DNA of 43,178 nucleotides from Clostridia bacterium (GCA_900769795.1 CAAGHZ010000006.1:1-43178), one strand, 5' to 3'. Counted from the stretch's first letter, positions 6,917 to 15,719 are shown. Program-made: numbers and translations. The notes: generated by a model not told the origin, from the sequence alone.

Positions 6917-6980
6917 AATATACGCCTTGTCGGTCCACAGACGAGGTTGTGTATATTTGTTTTCGTTACTATTTGTGGAC
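6917..6980 (+). promoter_or_regulatory. Candidate H-type RNA pseudoknot before the 6990 gene
   Basis: Arms AATATAC (6917-6923) and GTATATT (6951-6957), then CTTGTC (6926-6931) and GACGAG (6940-6945, one wobble), form a hairpin with loop GGTCCACA. Seven loop bases, GTCCACA (6933-6939), are exactly complementary to TGTGGAC (6974-6980), which directly abuts the AGAAAGG ribosome site. This fits a pseudoknot or a switch between two structures. It matches no riboswitch class that I recognise. Confidence 0.5.
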
Positions 6981-6989
6981 AGAAAGGCT

Positions 6990-7505
6990 ATGGAAATTAA
7001 AATGCTGAAAAAAGTAATTCCAATAGTTATTGCGCTCTGTTTGATATTAAGCATTAGCGCAATGGCAGAAAACATAAATGGAGAAAATGAGTCGCGCGCT
7101 CCGCAAGTTTCAGGGCAGATGCCTGCCGATGCGGGGGCACGTCCTCAGGGAGCTCGCGGACCGATGGGAGCACCACCGGAGGGAGAGTTTGTGCCACCGG
7201 AGGGTGGGGGTGTTCCTAAGCAGGATGCTAACGCAAACAGCAACGCCGAAAATACACCTCAGCCGGAGGATAATGCAGCAGGCAACCCGCAAATCCCGGG
7301 CGGAAACCGGCAGTTTGGCGGTCAAATGCCCGGTGGTATGGGCGGATTCCCCGGCAATATGCAAAACTTTAACGGACAGACTCAGGAAGAACAACCGACG
7401 GGTTTTTGGGGATTTGCCCGAACATATTCTACTCCTATTACTTCTGTAATTCTTATGGCATTAGCGTATATTTTTGTTATCTTCTACAGAAGGAAGAATT
7501 ATTGA
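6990..7505 (+). CDS. Small Pro/Gly/Met-rich exported membrane protein
   Basis: The protein is about 171 residues. It has a signal peptide (MLKKVIPIVIALCLILSISA, likely cut at AMA/EN), then about 110 residues of low-complexity extracellular sequence rich in Pro, Gly, Gln, Asn and Met (GGNRQFGGQMPGGMGGFPGN). A single C-terminal membrane helix (SVILMALAYIFVIFY) ends in RRKNY. It is therefore probably a type I membrane protein. The start is either ATG 6990 or ATG 7002; both keep the signal. The same composition recurs inside the next gene (CotH kinase), suggesting they contact each other or that this is a substrate. That link is inference. Confidence 0.65.
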   Translation: MEIKMLKKVIPIVIALCLILSISAMAENINGENESRAPQVSGQMPADAGARPQGARGPMGAPPEGEFVPPEGGGVPKQDANANSNAENTPQPEDNAAGNPQIPGGNRQFGGQMPGGMGGFPGNMQNFNGQTQEEQPTGFWGFARTYSTPITSVILMALAYIFVIFYRRKNY

Positions 7506-7547
7506 TAAAAGTATTGCTATAATATCTTGAATAAAAGGAGGAAGTGT

Positions 7548-9188
7548 ATGCTATCGAGTAAACATATATCTAAAATAACAATCCTGCTTATATCTGTTGT
7601 TTTAATTCTGTGTGTTTTTGCAATGGGCTTTTATGATAGGCTGTTGCCTGTTGTGAATACTTCAGGTTGCAGTATGGAATATCAGGACAAACTCTTTGAT
7701 ACAAGCGAGATTCTTGATATTGACATCGTTATGGATGATGACAAATGGAACGAAATGCTTCAAAATGCAATACAGGAAGTGTATTATGAATGTGATGTTG
7801 TTGTAAACGGCACTACATTCAAGCAAGTTGGCATCAGACCAAAGGGTAATACAAGCCTTTCTTCTATTGCAGGCGACCCTGATAATAACAGATATAGTTT
7901 TAAACTTGAATTTGATCAATTTGTCGACGGACAAACTTGCTTTGGACTTGACAAATTGGCGCTAAACAACAGTTATGCCGATACCACCAATATGAAAGAA
8001 GCAATCATTTATGATATGTTTAAGTATCTGGATGCAGATGCTTCCCTTTACAACTATGCAAAAATTTCGATAAATAACGAATATTGGGGCGTATATCTTG
8101 CTCTTGAAGCAGTTGAAGATAGTTTTATGCTTCGTAGCTACGGTATGGAGAAGGGATATTTGTATAAACCTGACGGAATGGGATTTGGCGGCAACAACGG
8201 AGATAAAAGGCAAGCAGGCAATAATAACTTCCCTGCACCACAAGGTGGCGGATTCAAAATGCCTGAGAACTTTGAAAATGGCGGTCAGGGTATGCCTATG
8301 CCTCCATACGTTGAAGGTAACATCCAAAACCAAAATGCCGAGGGAGAGAGAAAATCTTTTGACAGAGGTAACTTTGGCGGTGCCGAGAGAGGTGTGCGCA
8401 GAGGTTTTGGCGGTATGGGCGGCGGCAGCAATCTTAATTATTCTGATGATAGTCTTGACAGTTATAAGACTATATGGAACAGTCAGGTTACTGACAGTAC
8501 AGATACAGACCATAAAAGAGTTGTGGAAGCGCTTAAAAATGTACATGGAAGAACAAATATTGAGAAATACATTGATGTTGACCAAATATTAAAATATATG
8601 GCGGTTCATAACTTTTCTGTAAATGATGACAGTTTAAGCGGTTCTATGGCACATAACTATTATCTGTATGAAGCAAACGGAAGGATAAGCATTTTGCCGT
8701 GGGACTATAACCTTGCTTTTGGAGGAATGCATCGTAGTGACGGAACGACCGTTATCAATGAACCTGTTGATGATCTGTGGCAAGGAACAATGCTTTTTGA
8801 TTTTGTCCTTGAAAACGAAGAGTACAAAGCCCGTTATCACGAATATTACGGAAAACTTGTGGATGAATATTTGTATGGTGGTAAATTTGAAGAAACCTAT
8901 AACAGAATTACTTCCCAGATAGACGAACTTGTAAAAACAGACCCTAACAGTATGTACACCTATGAGGAATATACAAAGGGAGAAAAGGTTTTATATGATG
9001 TAGTGATGCTTCGTGCTGAGAGCGTCAAAGGTCAGCTTGACGGCAGTATACCATCGACATCGGAAGCACAAAAAACTGACTCTTCAAAACTTGTTGATGC
9101 ATCACATTTGAATCTTAATGACCTGGGGCAGTTTATGATGGGCGGATTTGGTGGAAACAGAGGCGGTAACCGTAAAATGCCTGAATGA
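7548..9188 (+). CDS. CotH-type protein kinase
   Basis: The 546-residue protein belongs to the CotH family, atypical kinases named for a Bacillus spore-coat protein kinase. An N-terminal membrane anchor (about 9-30) places the rest outside. The kinase begins at DIDIVMDDDKW. The core GIRPKGNTS (about 95-103) supplies the nucleotide-binding Arg/Lys. The catalytic/metal region is HNYYLY ... ISILPWDYNLAFGG (about 365-393). A Gly/Asn/Met/Pro-rich insert (about 213-300) and a Gly-rich tail resemble the preceding small protein. ATG 7548 is chosen because AAAGGAGG (7534-7541) precedes it. TGCTATAAT (7515-7523) may be an internal extended -10 promoter. It lies in the VTC-DUF4956 operon; the substrate is unknown, and a coat role is not implied. 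Confidence 0.87.
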   Translation: MLSSKHISKITILLISVVLILCVFAMGFYDRLLPVVNTSGCSMEYQDKLFDTSEILDIDIVMDDDKWNEMLQNAIQEVYYECDVVVNGTTFKQVGIRPKGNTSLSSIAGDPDNNRYSFKLEFDQFVDGQTCFGLDKLALNNSYADTTNMKEAIIYDMFKYLDADASLYNYAKISINNEYWGVYLALEAVEDSFMLRSYGMEKGYLYKPDGMGFGGNNGDKRQAGNNNFPAPQGGGFKMPENFENGGQGMPMPPYVEGNIQNQNAEGERKSFDRGNFGGAERGVRRGFGGMGGGSNLNYSDDSLDSYKTIWNSQVTDSTDTDHKRVVEALKNVHGRTNIEKYIDVDQILKYMAVHNFSVNDDSLSGSMAHNYYLYEANGRISILPWDYNLAFGGMHRSDGTTVINEPVDDLWQGTMLFDFVLENEEYKARYHEYYGKLVDEYLYGGKFEETYNRITSQIDELVKTDPNSMYTYEEYTKGEKVLYDVVMLRAESVKGQLDGSIPSTSEAQKTDSSKLVDASHLNLNDLGQFMMGGFGGNRGGNRKMPE

Positions 9189-9219
9189 AATAAACAAAAT
9201 GCTTCAAAAGAATGACATA

Positions 9220-9273
9220 CAAGGTGTGGCACAACTGTCACACCTTGAATTTTCTGCAGAAATATGTTATAGT
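9220..9273 (+). promoter_or_regulatory. Promoter with overlapping inverted repeat before the two-component genes
   Basis: TTGAAT (9245-9250) and TATAGT (9268-9273, with a TGn extension) are 17 bp apart. The inverted repeat CAAGGTGTG (9220-9228) / CACACCTTG (9239-9247) overlaps the -35 box. It could be an operator, perhaps for the response regulator itself. The same hairpin could act as a weak terminator for the CotH gene, but no T-run follows it. Confidence 0.55.
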
Positions 9274-9297
9274 ATATGCAGCAAAAGAGGTGGAATT

Positions 9298-9969
9298 ATG
9301 CGGCTTTTGGTTGTTGAAGATGAAAAGCATATGAATAAAACATTGACTGAGCGACTTTCAAAAATTGGTTATACGGTTGATAGTTGTTTTGATGGCGAAG
9401 ATGCTTTATACTATATAGAAAATACACAGTATGATGGAATTATACTTGATGTTATGATGCCTAAAATCAACGGATTTGATGTTCTTGGCATTATGCGTGA
9501 AAAGAAAATACTCACTCCTGTTTTAATGCTTACGGCAAAGGACTCGGATGAGGATATCATAAACGGACTTGATACAGGAGCCAATGATTATCTAACCAAG
9601 CCATTTTCTTTTGATGTTCTGTGTGCAAGAATCAGAGCGATGCTCCGTGTAAAAGAAAATGTTACGGGCAACATACTTGAAATTGCGGATTTGAGTGTTG
9701 ATACGACCACAAGAATTGTAAAACGCTCAGGTGCAGTAATTGAACTTTCATCAAAGGAATACTCTGTGCTTGAATACCTTATGCGAAACAAAGGCGTAAT
9801 CGTTTCGAAGGAAAAAATTGAAGAAAATATATGGAATTATGAATACGAAGGTTCAAGCGATGTTATAAAGGTATATATCCACCACCTTCGTAAGAAGATT
9901 GACGATAACTTTGAGAAAAAACTACTCCACACGATTAAGAATGTTGGGTATGTAATTAAGGAAGATTGA
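9298..9969 (+). CDS. OmpR-family response regulator
   Basis: The protein has 224 residues. The receiver domain (1-115) has the acidic pair E7/D8, phosphoacceptor D51 (IILDVMMP) and K101 (TKPF). The C-terminal winged-helix DNA-binding domain (about 125-222) has SSKEYSVLEYLMRN and the recognition segment VIKVYIHHLRKKI. ATG 9298 is chosen over farther in-frame starts because AGAGGTGG precedes it and the receiver domain begins there. The histidine kinase gene starts one base after its stop. It probably controls the VTC/CotH genes upstream or its own promoter. Confidence 0.95.
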   Translation: MRLLVVEDEKHMNKTLTERLSKIGYTVDSCFDGEDALYYIENTQYDGIILDVMMPKINGFDVLGIMREKKILTPVLMLTAKDSDEDIINGLDTGANDYLTKPFSFDVLCARIRAMLRVKENVTGNILEIADLSVDTTTRIVKRSGAVIELSSKEYSVLEYLMRNKGVIVSKEKIEENIWNYEYEGSSDVIKVYIHHLRKKIDDNFEKKLLHTIKNVGYVIKED

Positions 9970-9970
9970 T

Positions 9971-11320
9971 ATGAAGAAGATTACCTCTATAAAAACAAGA
10001 ATAACAATATGGTACACATCGCTTATGTTTGTGCTTATATTTGTTGTGCTTTCATTGGTGGGAGGCCTTTCTTATCAGCTTTCAATAGACAGTGTTGAAA
10101 AGGATGTAATATTGCAGGTTACTCAGGTAACAGAAGCACTCTCTAAAAGGCAACCGGATGTGTTTGAACTGGTTAACAATAAAGAAGAATTCAAGAATGT
10201 TTCAATATACGAAGCAAGCGGTAAATACATTGTAGGGCAATATATTTACGATGTTGTAAACATTCCCCTTGAAGAAGGTATTCCCCGTAGAGAAAACATC
10301 GACGGAAAAGAATATATTGTTTACGATACTAAAACTCCAACTCCTCCCGGTATGCGTGGCGGATTTTGGATAAGAGGTGTGGAATCGGTGAATTCCACTA
10401 TGCTTTTGGGTAGGTCTGCTGTTATAATTATGCTTATCTTGATTCCGCTAATCCTAAGTTTAACAGCCCTTGGCGGATATTATATTACTAAAAGAGCATT
10501 CAGACCTGTAAACAATATTGTAAAAACTGCAAACGATATTTCACATCAGAAGGATATTACGCAAAGAATTGAAATATTGGCAGACAGTAAAGAGGATGAG
10601 CTCCATCATTTGTCAGTAACGCTTAATAAAATGCTTGATAAAATCGAGAATCTTATCAAGCAAGAAAAGCAGTTTACATCGGATGCGTCTCACGAACTGA
10701 GGACACCTATAAGTGTTATTCTTGCACAGGGCGAATATCTTTTGGATATTGCAAAGGATGAAAAAGAAAAGGAACTTGCACAAACTATCGTTGACAAATC
10801 AAAGCAGGTTTCAAAACTTGTTTCAAGGCTTTTGCTCCTTGCAAGGATAGACCAGCACAGACAGAAATTCAATAAGGAAAAGGTTGACCTTGGTGTGATT
10901 GTTGATGTTGCCGTTGACGGCATGAAAGAATTGGCAACGCAGAAAGGGATTTTACTTTTTGCAAATGTTCCTGAAGGAACATTTGTAGATGCAGACGAAT
11001 CGTTGCTTCTTTCTGCAATTACAAATCTTATCAGCAACGGAATTAAGTACGGCAGGGAGTCAGGTCATGTTTCTGTTTCAGCCTCAAGAGTTGGTGACAG
11101 AACTGAAATAATCGTTGCAGATAACGGCGTCGGAATATCTGAAGAGCACATTGATAAAATATGGACTCGTTTTTATCGTGTTGATGATGTCCGTAACGAT
11201 GAATACGGAAGTAGCGGTTTGGGTCTTGCAATGGTAAAGAGCATAATCGAACTGCACGGAGGAGAGATTGCTGTGAAAAGCGAAGTCGGGAAGGGTACTG
11301 AATTCAGAATAGAATTATAA
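9971..11320 (+). CDS. Sensor histidine kinase
   Basis: The 449-residue protein has membrane segment 1 at about 12-35, an extracellular sensor of about 110 residues, membrane segment 2 at about 147-170, then HAMP. HisKA contains SDASHELRTP with phosphoacceptor H241. The HATPase_c domain has N box NLISNGIKYG, G1 DNGVGIS and G2 GSSGLGLAMVK. It is a full-length, intact OmpR-partner kinase coupled to the response regulator (1-bp gap). The signal sensed outside is unknown; the operon context suggests envelope or phosphate/polyphosphate state. Confidence 0.95.
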   Translation: MKKITSIKTRITIWYTSLMFVLIFVVLSLVGGLSYQLSIDSVEKDVILQVTQVTEALSKRQPDVFELVNNKEEFKNVSIYEASGKYIVGQYIYDVVNIPLEEGIPRRENIDGKEYIVYDTKTPTPPGMRGGFWIRGVESVNSTMLLGRSAVIIMLILIPLILSLTALGGYYITKRAFRPVNNIVKTANDISHQKDITQRIEILADSKEDELHHLSVTLNKMLDKIENLIKQEKQFTSDASHELRTPISVILAQGEYLLDIAKDEKEKELAQTIVDKSKQVSKLVSRLLLLARIDQHRQKFNKEKVDLGVIVDVAVDGMKELATQKGILLFANVPEGTFVDADESLLLSAITNLISNGIKYGRESGHVSVSASRVGDRTEIIVADNGVGISEEHIDKIWTRFYRVDDVRNDEYGSSGLGLAMVKSIIELHGGEIAVKSEVGKGTEFRIEL

Positions 11321-11360
11321 GTGAAACCTAAACCGTTCGGCTTTTACGGGAAAATACCTG

Positions 11361-11369
11361 TGATATAAT
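11361..11369 (+). promoter_or_regulatory. Extended -10 promoter of the P-loop kinase gene
   Basis: TGATATAAT (11361-11369) has a perfect TATAAT with TGn, 34 bp before the ATG at 11403. A weak TTTTAC (11342-11347) sits 16 bp upstream. Confidence 0.55.
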
Positions 11370-11402
11370 CAAGTCGAAAGGCAAAAATATGAAGGTGAGA
11401 TA

Positions 11403-11918
11403 ATGATTGTTTTAATCGCAGGAGCATCGCATACAGGAAAAACAGCGCTTGCTCAGAAATTGCTCGAAAAATATAAATACCCGTATTTATCAATCGACCA
11501 CTTAAAAATGGGGTTAATACGTAGTGAAAACACAGATCTTACGCCAATGAGTGAAGATAATTCGTTGATTGAATATTTATGGCCTATTGTACGCGAAATG
11601 ATTAAGACCGCAATCGAAAATAAGCAAAATCTGATTGTTGAAGGTTGTTACATTCCCTTTGACTGGCAAAAGGATTTTGGCGCTGAATATCTTGAAAACA
11701 TTAGATATTATTGTCTTATAATGAGTGAGAATTATATAAGAAATCACTTTGCGGATATAAAGAAATATGCCAACATTATTGAAAATCGCATAGATGATGA
11801 ATGGTGCACTATGGAAAGTGTATTGTCAGATAACGCACAGATGTCGGCGCTTGCTCAAAAGCATAAAGTCAATTATTTGCTTATTGATGATAAGTACGAG
11901 ATAGATATTGATTTATAA
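11403..11918 (+). CDS. P-loop NTPase, adenylate-kinase/zeta-like small-molecule kinase
   Basis: The 171-residue protein has an N-terminal Walker A GASHTGKT (residues 7-14), then a lid-like region with SIDHLKMGLI, and NLIVEGCYIP as a Walker B-like strand. This pattern fits small kinases of the AAA_33/zeta-toxin/chloramphenicol-phosphotransferase superfamily that phosphorylate a small molecule or nucleotide. No antitoxin gene is adjacent, so a toxin role is not favoured. ATG 11403 has GAAGGTGAG upstream. The cyclase gene follows after 33 bp, possibly in the same transcript. Confidence 0.7.
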   Translation: MIVLIAGASHTGKTALAQKLLEKYKYPYLSIDHLKMGLIRSENTDLTPMSEDNSLIEYLWPIVREMIKTAIENKQNLIVEGCYIPFDWQKDFGAEYLENIRYYCLIMSENYIRNHFADIKKYANIIENRIDDEWCTMESVLSDNAQMSALAQKHKVNYLLIDDKYEIDIDL

Positions 11919-11951
11919 TCAGAATTTTAATTTATATCGGAGAGTTTAGCG

Positions 11952-12572
11952 ATGAAAATTTATGATATTTCCCAAGAAGTTTTCAGTTGTCAGGTGTATC
12001 CCGGAGACCCGACGCCGGAGAAAAAGATTCTTAAATCAATGCAAAAAGGAGAGGTATATAACTTGACTGCATTTGACATGTGTGCCCACAACGGCACCCA
12101 TATAGATGCGCCCTTTCATTTTATTGATAATGGGAAAACTGTCGACAAGATACGCATAGAGGCATTTGTTGGAATGGCCTATGTGGCAGAGCATCATGGG
12201 ATTGTTACTGCTGATGATGCTGCAGCAATACTTGAAAAAGCAAAAAAATTGAACGCAGATGCAGCAAAGAGGATACTGATTAAAGGAGACGTGGAAGTAT
12301 CATTAGAGGCGGCAAAGGTATTTGCATCGGCAGATATTTTGCTGCTGGGAAACGAACCGCAGGCAGTTGGGCCGCAAGATGCTCCAATGGCAGTGCACCT
12401 TGTGCTTTTGGGTGCTGATGTTATCCTGCTTGAAGGGATTCGTTTGTCAGAGGTGTCGGAAGGTGTTTATTTTTTAAGTGCTGCACCCCTGAATTTATCA
12501 GGAGCGGACGGCTCGCCGTGCAGAGCTGTGTTGATAGAAGAAAGTAGACAAAAAGGACGAACAATAGGATAA
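11952..12572 (+). CDS. Cyclase family protein (kynurenine formamidase-like metal hydrolase)
   Basis: This 206-residue protein of the cyclase/KynB family (PF04199) has the signature CAHNGTHIDAPFHF (residues about 44-57), whose His and Asp residues bind two metal ions in characterised members. It also has LLEGIRL and a conserved C-terminal FLSAAPLNLSGADGSPCRA. Members hydrolyse formylkynurenine, isatin or cyclic amides and lactones. No tryptophan-degradation gene is nearby, so a kynurenine role is unsupported. It ends at a bidirectional terminator facing an AraC gene on the other strand. Confidence 0.88.
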   Translation: MKIYDISQEVFSCQVYPGDPTPEKKILKSMQKGEVYNLTAFDMCAHNGTHIDAPFHFIDNGKTVDKIRIEAFVGMAYVAEHHGIVTADDAAAILEKAKKLNADAAKRILIKGDVEVSLEAAKVFASADILLLGNEPQAVGPQDAPMAVHLVLLGADVILLEGIRLSEVSEGVYFLSAAPLNLSGADGSPCRAVLIEESRQKGRTIG

Positions 12573-12603
12573 AAAACCCACACACGATAGTGTGCGGGTT
12601 TTT
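12572..12603. terminator. Bidirectional terminator
   Basis: A stem of about 14 bp with one A/C mismatch (12572-12585 with 12590-12603) encloses loop GATA and has A- and T-tracts on the two sides. It lies between the convergent cyclase and AraC genes and overlaps the last base of the cyclase stop codon. Confidence 0.85.
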
Positions 12604-12637
12604 GTTATAGCCAATCTGCATAGGGTGTGGGTAAGGT

Positions 12638-13543
12638 TTATTTGTAATACGATTCTCTGTACGTTGACGGCGAGACACCATAGTGCTTTTTAAATGCCCT
12701 GTAAAAATCGGATGTTGAGGTGTATCCAAGGCGATGCGATATTTCTAATATTGTCAATTTCGTTTGTGAGAGCAGCGTTGCGGCAATGTTGCATCGCAAA
12801 AGGCTTCTGTATGCTATTGGCGGCATCCCATAAACCGCGTTAAACCTCCTGCGAAGTTGACTTTCACTGATAAAGCGTCTTGCGGCAAGTTCTTTTGCTG
12901 TTTCGTTTTTGTTGTAATTAAGTGACAGATATTCTGAGATAGCCGCGACGACGTCGTCTGATATGTTTGAAACCGGATTGTAATTTGTATTATTATCAAA
13001 TAACGGTTGAGCTTCCAAAATGAAGGCCGATAATTTCAGTGCGATTAAAGCCTCTCTGTTATCGGTTGTTTTTTTGCACAGTTCAAATACTTCCAATAGT
13101 TGCGCAGAGGCAGTCGGGTGCTTATCTGCGTTTATGACCGGAGGAATTGATGTTGCAAGCTTACAGCAGGGTGTTTTTAGGTCATCCTGTGACATTGCGT
13201 ATGCAATAAAACGTTCTAAAGGTTGGTGATTTATGTATGCAAAGCGACAAATGCAGGGGCTGTCCGGTTTAAGCGAGCGCGAATAATGTCGTTGATATGG
13301 TGCGATAAAGATAAAATCGCCTTTTGAAACAGGGGCGAAGATTCCGTCTGATAGAAACAGGCCTTCGCCGCTTTCGCAGATTCCTATTTCATATCTGTCA
13401 TGGTAGTGGAGCCTTGGGAAGTCCTCCGCATATGGTAAATTATTTGATGATTGATCAAAATATAGCATTTTGTCGGGAGAAACAGGTAGCGGAGTGTATA
13501 TGGTTTCGTAATTTTTTTTAGAGAACGATGCGCGTTTTTGCAC
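12638..13543 (-). CDS. AraC-family transcriptional regulator
   Basis: About 301 residues. The N-terminal cupin-type sensor contains HYHDRYEIGICESGEG and KGDFIFIAPYQRH, the usual sugar-binding half-barrel. The C-terminal double HTH (about 205-300) contains AKELAARRFISESQLRRRF and ILEISHRLGYTSTSDFYRAFKKHYGVSP. The start is taken as GTG 13543, because GGAAAGGCAGG lies just upstream of it, inside a longer frame that begins with TTG at 13564. It is divergent from the DUF6259 gene (about 103 bp between starts) and probably controls it. Its last 60-80 coding bases and a short 3' flank resemble those of the AraC gene at 15893. Confidence 0.92.
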   Translation of the reverse strand: MQKRASFSKKNYETIYTPLPVSPDKMLYFDQSSNNLPYAEDFPRLHYHDRYEIGICESGEGLFLSDGIFAPVSKGDFIFIAPYQRHYSRSLKPDSPCICRFAYINHQPLERFIAYAMSQDDLKTPCCKLATSIPPVINADKHPTASAQLLEVFELCKKTTDNREALIALKLSAFILEAQPLFDNNTNYNPVSNISDDVVAAISEYLSLNYNKNETAKELAARRFISESQLRRRFNAVYGMPPIAYRSLLRCNIAATLLSQTKLTILEISHRLGYTSTSDFYRAFKKHYGVSPSTYRESYYK

Positions 13544-13646
13544 GATATATGCCTGCCTTTCCAATTGAATAAATGCAATAACAATTATATCATTATAATA
13601 GCGTATGTTTTAAAAAAAATCAATACATTTGAAAGGAATTTGTTCT
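13544..13646. promoter_or_regulatory. Divergent AT-rich promoter region
   Basis: TATAAT occurs on the plus strand (13594-13599) and its complement ATTATA at 13584-13589 gives one on the minus strand, between an AraC gene and its likely target. No convincing -35 boxes are seen, consistent with activator-dependent promoters. Confidence 0.4.
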
Positions 13647-15719
13647 ATGAAAACTTTGCGTTTGAGAGAAGCTATACTTTCGGTAGATTATGCCAAAGGA
13701 CATATCGATTCATTAATGATTCAAGGCAAGGAGAGGCTAGCATCGCGCCTACCACTTTTTGCAGTTTGTCTACGTGACAAAAACGGGAAGGCAGTGGTTT
13801 ATACTGCGTATGATGCGAAAAGTTGTGTAGAAACCGAGGATGGCGCAATTTACAAGGACTTTGGAGAAGTTGGTTTTTCAGTCCAAGTGCATTTGAATAT
13901 AGAGAGCGAAGAGGCGGCATGGCGCATATCGGTGTCGCTTGAAACCAATGACTTTTTCGTGGAATGGGTGGATTTCCCTAAGATAAATCTGCCGATTCTC
14001 GCTGACAATAATACGGAGCAAAACGGAGGAAGAATTCTTTTTCCATATAACGAGGGCGTGCTGGTGTCAGATCTTAATCTTCGGGAAGGCTCTATATTTG
14101 CACACAAGGATGCGGAATATCCATCGCAAGGATGGTTTGCGGTGTTTCCAAATATGGTTTGCTCGCAGATGCTTGCATATCTTTGGAATGATGTGGGACT
14201 TTACATCGGTGCTCACGATAAAAAGCGAGGCGTGAAGGAAATAGACTTTTTAAGAGAGGCAGACGGAGTTACGCTTAGGTTTCGTCTTTTCTGTGGGACT
14301 GATTTTGGAGAGGAATTTTCAACTGATTACTCCATTATCTTTTCTATGATAGACGGTGCCTGGGAAGCTGCCGCCGAGCGATATCGAGCATGGTTTGAAG
14401 GTGCACTGCCGAAAAAGGTGAAGAAAATATCCGAAAACCGAGATCTTCCGGAGTGGTACGAAGAATCTCCGCTGATTGTGTCGTATCCTGTGCGCGGAGT
14501 GCACGATATGGATGAGATGAAGCCGAACAAACTATACCCATATACGAGGGCAATACCGCTTATTGATGAAATAAGAGAGGCGTGTGATAACCGACTTTTG
14601 GTACTTCTGATGCATTGGGAGGGGACCGCTCCCTGGGCACCGCCTTACGTCTGGCCACCGTTTGGAGGAGAGGATAATTTTAATGATTTTATCAGATTGC
14701 TTCACGATAAGGGGGATAGACTCGGTGTATATTGTTCGGGCTTTGGTTATACGATACAGAGCAATCTGATTGCAGAATATAATAACGAAGACAAATACAA
14801 CGAGCGAAAACTGTGGAGAGGAATGTGCGTAGGTGAGGAAGGTAGGGTTTCGATCAGTAAAATATGTACCGGTCAGCGATCGGGATACGATATCTGTCCC
14901 GCCTCCGATGTTGGCAGGGCGCTCTTGAAGGAAGCCTACGAGCCACTATTTAAGAGCAAGGTCGATTATGCTCAGATACTTGATCAAAATCATGGTGGAG
15001 GGCAGTATTTTTGCTATGGAAGAGAGCACGGGCATGCTCCGGCGCCGGGCCCGTGGATGACGGAAAATATGCAAAAAATGTTATCGGAATGGAATAATGT
15101 TGCCGGAGAAACCCTGTTTGGATGTGAATCTGCCGCGGCAGAGCCGTTTATTGGCAATCTTTTATTCAGCGATAATCGGTTTGAACTGAACTATCATTTT
15201 GGAGTCCCTGTTCCCCTTTACGCATACGTTTATCATGAGTATGTTCGTAATTTTATGGGCAATCAAGTGTGTTGTCCTTTCTCCTCTAAAGATGATACGC
15301 TCAGATATAGGTTGGCGTATTCGTTTTCTATCGGTGATTGTATGACGGTTGTCCTGACGGAGGAAGGGGAACTTATGTCAGAGTGGGGAATGAGGGATTT
15401 TTCCCATCTTCCCGATAAAGAAAAGGCGTTCAGGCTTATAAAAAATCTTTCTCGTTTTTATAAAGAAAAGGCAAAAATGTATCTTTACGACGGCAGAATG
15501 ATAGCAACTCCGGCAATTGAGTGTGAAACGCTTACCTATTCCGCAGGTCAGGCAAGGGATAAAATTAAGCTTCCTGCAATACTCTCGTCTGCGTGGACCG
15601 GGAAGGATGGAAGCCGAGTGGTTATTCTTGTAAATCCCGAGGACAAAACAGCGCATTGTAAAATAAATGGAACAGAGATTTCTGTTTCGCCCCTGAATGC
15701 GGTCATGCTTGAAGTATGA
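13647..15719 (+). CDS. DUF6259-type glycoside-hydrolase-like protein
   Basis: The 690-residue cytoplasmic protein has no signal peptide. The first 230 residues form a beta-sandwich (galactose-mutarotase-like, with FSVQVHLNIESEEAAWRI and EWVDFPKINLP). A TIM-barrel-like catalytic region follows (about 270-560) with LLMHWEGTAPWAPPYVWPPFGG, GDRLGVYCSGFGYT, YDICPASDVGR, YAQILDQNHGGG and GCESAAAEPFIGN, and then a C-terminal beta domain. This order matches DUF6259 proteins, related to clan GH-D enzymes such as alpha-galactosidases. Candidate catalytic acids are Asp in QILDQN and Glu in GCESAA; both are inferences. ATG 13647 has AAAGG upstream. It lies between two AraC genes and a terminator as a single-gene unit. 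Confidence 0.72.
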   Translation: MKTLRLREAILSVDYAKGHIDSLMIQGKERLASRLPLFAVCLRDKNGKAVVYTAYDAKSCVETEDGAIYKDFGEVGFSVQVHLNIESEEAAWRISVSLETNDFFVEWVDFPKINLPILADNNTEQNGGRILFPYNEGVLVSDLNLREGSIFAHKDAEYPSQGWFAVFPNMVCSQMLAYLWNDVGLYIGAHDKKRGVKEIDFLREADGVTLRFRLFCGTDFGEEFSTDYSIIFSMIDGAWEAAAERYRAWFEGALPKKVKKISENRDLPEWYEESPLIVSYPVRGVHDMDEMKPNKLYPYTRAIPLIDEIREACDNRLLVLLMHWEGTAPWAPPYVWPPFGGEDNFNDFIRLLHDKGDRLGVYCSGFGYTIQSNLIAEYNNEDKYNERKLWRGMCVGEEGRVSISKICTGQRSGYDICPASDVGRALLKEAYEPLFKSKVDYAQILDQNHGGGQYFCYGREHGHAPAPGPWMTENMQKMLSEWNNVAGETLFGCESAAAEPFIGNLLFSDNRFELNYHFGVPVPLYAYVYHEYVRNFMGNQVCCPFSSKDDTLRYRLAYSFSIGDCMTVVLTEEGELMSEWGMRDFSHLPDKEKAFRLIKNLSRFYKEKAKMYLYDGRMIATPAIECETLTYSAGQARDKIKLPAILSSAWTGKDGSRVVILVNPEDKTAHCKINGTEISVSPLNAVMLEV

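Noticed and set aside
9220..9247. Rho-independent terminator after the CotH gene
   Set aside because: The hairpin is good but no T-run follows, and it overlaps a well-formed promoter, so an operator is more likely.
11403..11918. Zeta-type toxin
   Set aside because: It has the P-loop kinase fold, but no adjacent antitoxin and no conserved zeta substrate motif could be seen.
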